Assembly: GCA_036345935.2 (NCBI GenBank)
Contig: JADWOT020000002.1
Coordinates: 13,724,442-13,788,441 of the forward strand
Length of the DNA: 64,000 nt
DNA from: Taenia hydatigena
Taxonomy: Eukaryota > Platyhelminthes > Cestoda > Cyclophyllidea > Taeniidae
Reading direction: 5' to 3'
In this document: positions 61,301-64,000 of the stretch, in pieces
Numbering within the stretch: the first letter of the stretch is position 1
How the letters are laid out: each line of letters starts with the position of its first letter
Position numbers and translations under genes: made by a program
Notes under the pieces: model-generated
What the model saw: only the letters and a program-made list of their open reading frames with translations
What the model was told of the DNA's origin: nothing
Database searches by the model: none

Positions 61301-63300
61301 TGATAACTGATTCCCCTTCACCTTTGAGTGACCATCAACAGACTTGGCGTTAGCCAGGATTGCGAGCAGCCGCAACACATTTACTTTCTAGAATCAATCG
61401 ATTTCGTCTCCCATCTCTGTAGGCAGATACGGATGGTATCCGTGCTCCACCAGATAATTTGTTCACCGCTTACACCATGCACGTCGAAGTCCCTTACTGG
61501 GCTAGTGGGTTATCGTGTCTCCTCGTAAGCCAGCTAGCTGACCTACGTTATGTACGTGTGAGACTTATCACTTCTATCAACTTGTCATTACTTTTCTCCA
61601 TGAAGAGGTTGCCGTTCATCTAGAGTCGTCAGTCAGTGTCAATCTAAAGTGACGCGTTTTTGAAGGTGAAGATGAAGAACAAATCACTGGTCCTTGATTG
61701 TAGTTGTCAGCTGATAATACACGAGTCGTAGTACGTGCGTGCTTGGCTTCCAAGACGTTCTCTCTTCAGCTGTTTCCGCATGGTGGGAAGTTTCGCGATT
61801 AGCTATTCTGGTGAAGAATAGAAGATGGTCTTCAGCCTGAGGCATCCACATTCGAATGGGTGGTGCTTTGGCCCGTCACATCCATTCCAGTCATCATACA
61901 ACAAATTTTGCTAGATACTGCCCTAGCTGAGTTAGAATGGTTTCAGAAGACAGGGAAGCTCGAAGCACATTCATAGGTCCAAGCCTTATGGTTTGATCTG
62001 AGAAGTCAACCGGAGGATGGAGTCAAAAGCAATCGTTCGAACTGACTAACACAAGTCTCTGCTTCACAATGCGTGGTTATGAAGTGCCACGTGTGCATTT
62101 GACGAGCCCTCACAAATTACGCCGTGACATCGCAGCGAAGTGCAATGGGAAATTAAATGAACTTTTTAAAATCATGATGCTAATTGATTAAATGGAAGGC
62201 TAAACTAATTGGTTACATAGTTCTCTGCTCCTTCTCGGTCGTCAACAATTTTAACAAGCGGTAGCTAAGGTTAACGTACTTGTTTGCACACTGGTCTACA
62301 CTGATCGCGCCCAACACATTATAACTTCGTGACTCCAAGTTGATGGACAAGAAGTGTCTTGATAGATAAATTTGCTTGTGTAAACACATAATTTGGATAA
62401 GTGGCACTTCGCCACACTAATTCTTACCGAACATAACTTGTCAACGTTTATGTACTCGCCTACAATACCGGTAGCGTTAAATGACCCGAAGTGCAGGTGA
62501 CTCCAGTTAACGCATCATTGTAATCAAGCAAGCCGTCGATTTATGCGTACAGACTCATCGACTTCTGCAGTCTCCTTCGGTGCTCTTAGCAGTCAAGAAA
62601 CCGTTTCCGAGAGTGTCTTGTAGCTTTGTCTGGGGACACCCCCACACTACACCAGTCCCCATTGCATTGAGCAGCTGCCATGGATTCCTGATTGGGCGGC
62701 AATTCGTATTTGAGAGTTTATGAAGCCCACGTCCAGCAGCCTGAACATGAGATTGATTGCAAATGGAAAGAATACTTCTCCTCTGTGCTGTCCACCTTAT
62801 CTACCAGCGAGTATTTGAAAAGTGAGCTGAGAAGGCTGGGATACAGGCATCTTTTGGATCGAAAGCTACAGGTACATTTCGGTCACTGCTCTCAATACCA
62901 TGTCGCGGGCTACAAATAACTTCACAGACTTTCTTTTCCACTTCTTTTCTGATGACTTTATGACCAATGACACTACGACTTCGTGATTTTCATCAGTGGA
63001 AGATGAGAACATGCGCCGGAACAATTTCTCGGACAGTCGTACTTAAAGCAACACGGGCAGGTCTGCCCCATTCCAACCTCTGCTGCTCTACTTATGCGTA
63101 ATCAGTAGTAGTCACTCATTCATCATTCTAATTATTCTAATTGCTTGACTGCATTTATTCCTATTGACATGAGAGAAAGTGGGTGAACTCAAAACTTTAT
63201 CCTTTTCTGCAATAATGATAAATATTCTCATTTTCCATCGTGCAGATCTTACTCTTTTCCTGTACGTGCAACTCAGCGTAGTTGACTTTCGGACGGTAAA
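55341..63300. other. Mostly unassigned; possible promoter and first exon near 55.9-56.2 kb
   Basis: A TATAAATA at 55896 is followed at 55941 by an ATG and a GTGAGT donor at 55959, and at 56079 by a second ATG in good context opening a frame (EPPAPLEQEQLLEAHREVRK). The pieces could not be joined into a gene. Segment 62692-62919 contains a helix-like frame (YLKSELRRLGYRHLLDRKLQ) ending at a GTACAT. No domain was recognised anywhere in this stretch. Confidence 0.3.
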
Positions 63301-63526
63301 GTGAAGTGGAAACCACCAGCTGAAACCAACGGTCACATTACAGACTGCGCCATCGAATGGGAGTCTCGAGGACAGATGGCAGAAAATTGTTCAACTCTCC
63401 TTAAGGAGTTTTCATGCCTTTACTCACCTGAGACCAAGACAACCTGTTTGCGCCTCTGTTCCTGCACACACTCAAGTGGCAGTACCGCTTTGGTTTCGAC
63501 GTGTTGGTCACCGCAGTAAATATGTG
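63301..63526 (+). pseudogene. Fibronectin type III domain fragment, frameshifted
   Basis: FN3 domains are beta-sandwich modules of cell-surface receptors and adhesion proteins. The first frame gives VKWKPPAETNGHITDCAIEW, the B-C strand pattern (W-PP-NG-I-W) of FN3. The final strands appear in the next frame as KWQYRFGFDVLVTAVN (Y-F-V-A-N pattern), followed directly by TGA at 63524. A single-base shift around 63440-63470 is needed to join them, and no intron with proper phase fits. I read it as a broken copy of an FN3-containing protein. Other domains were not found upstream in the window, so the parent protein is unknown. Confidence 0.55.
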
Positions 63527-63859
63527 ACAGTTACCGTTAAGCCCACATGTCAGCACGTTTTTCACCCATCAATTGTCCAGTCTCCTCCTTCAGTTTAAAA
63601 ATTATGGAAACTCCATCCATTCGCATTGGTGAAATGATAAGGTCTTAGCTTTTAGGGGTAAAAAGACTCGATTGGATATGGACGATGCGATAATCACTTC
63701 GGGGAGTCTCTTTCGAAACTGCAGTGGGGAGCAAGCTTAACGCTGTCCCTCTGACACCGAATCTCTTCAAGTCATGATAAATGTGCCGAGAGAAGAAACA
63801 CAAAATTAGACTACTTTGAGTATCATCCTAAAAAAGCATTTTGTGAAGGCAATCTCAAA

Positions 63860-63875
63860 TCAACGCAACGCAACG
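63860..63875 (+). repeat. (CAACG)3 short tandem repeat
   Basis: Three perfect CAACG units in non-coding sequence near the window end. Confidence 0.75.
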
Positions 63876-64000
63876 CTTCCACCCTTCCTGCATGCATTTA
63901 CTTCATTTGGCTAGTAGAATAGCGTTGCCATCTCAATGTCCTTTTACCTGCACATATGTTTAATAGCTTATTTTAGGTAAACAAATTGCATGCACGTTTG

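Overview
The window is eukaryotic nuclear DNA. It has split genes with GT-AG introns, TATA boxes and an AATAAA signal, very low coding density, and no bacterial-style operons. Several introns are only 33-43 bases long. Together with moderate GC, this makes an invertebrate likely, and my best guess is a parasitic flatworm (tapeworm-like). That assignment is inference from intron style and general look, not from a marker gene. Most short ATG ORFs look like chance ORFs. The genes I can defend were found by joining exons.

Layout. 1-13.5 kb is mostly non-coding and holds one copy of a dispersed repeat of about 1.4 kb (R1, 2310-3700) and one copy of a 144-bp repeat (R2, 3836-3979). At 13508-14430 a compact five-exon gene encodes four C2H2 zinc fingers, one finger per exon, with every intron in phase 1. 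R2 recurs just after it. A decayed second copy of the zinc-finger gene lies about 4.9 kb downstream (18390-19140). A pair of direct repeats (R3) sits at 23.0-25.8 kb. Protein-like but unidentified plus-strand exons, partly disrupted, fall at 29.4-30.85 kb. A minus-strand prune-family (DHH) phosphoesterase with broken features is at 31.4-32.26 kb. The C-terminal YG-box exon of an SMN gene is on the plus strand at 33.46-33.70 kb. A large imperfect palindrome occupies 35.47-36.46 kb. An inverted repeat pair (R4) joins 47.6 kb and 53.2 kb.

The best gene is a complete six-exon arginase (49584-51305, 316 aa) with all six manganese ligands. It has a TATA box about 50 bp upstream of the ATG and a polyadenylation signal 78 bp after the stop. 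The second R1 copy is at 53.74-55.34 kb. The right edge holds a frameshifted fibronectin type III fragment (63.3 kb).

The genes do not form an obvious pathway. The theme is a few housekeeping-type genes in a repeat-rich region with several decaying gene copies. No rRNA, tRNA or CRISPR was recognised, and no complete transposon.
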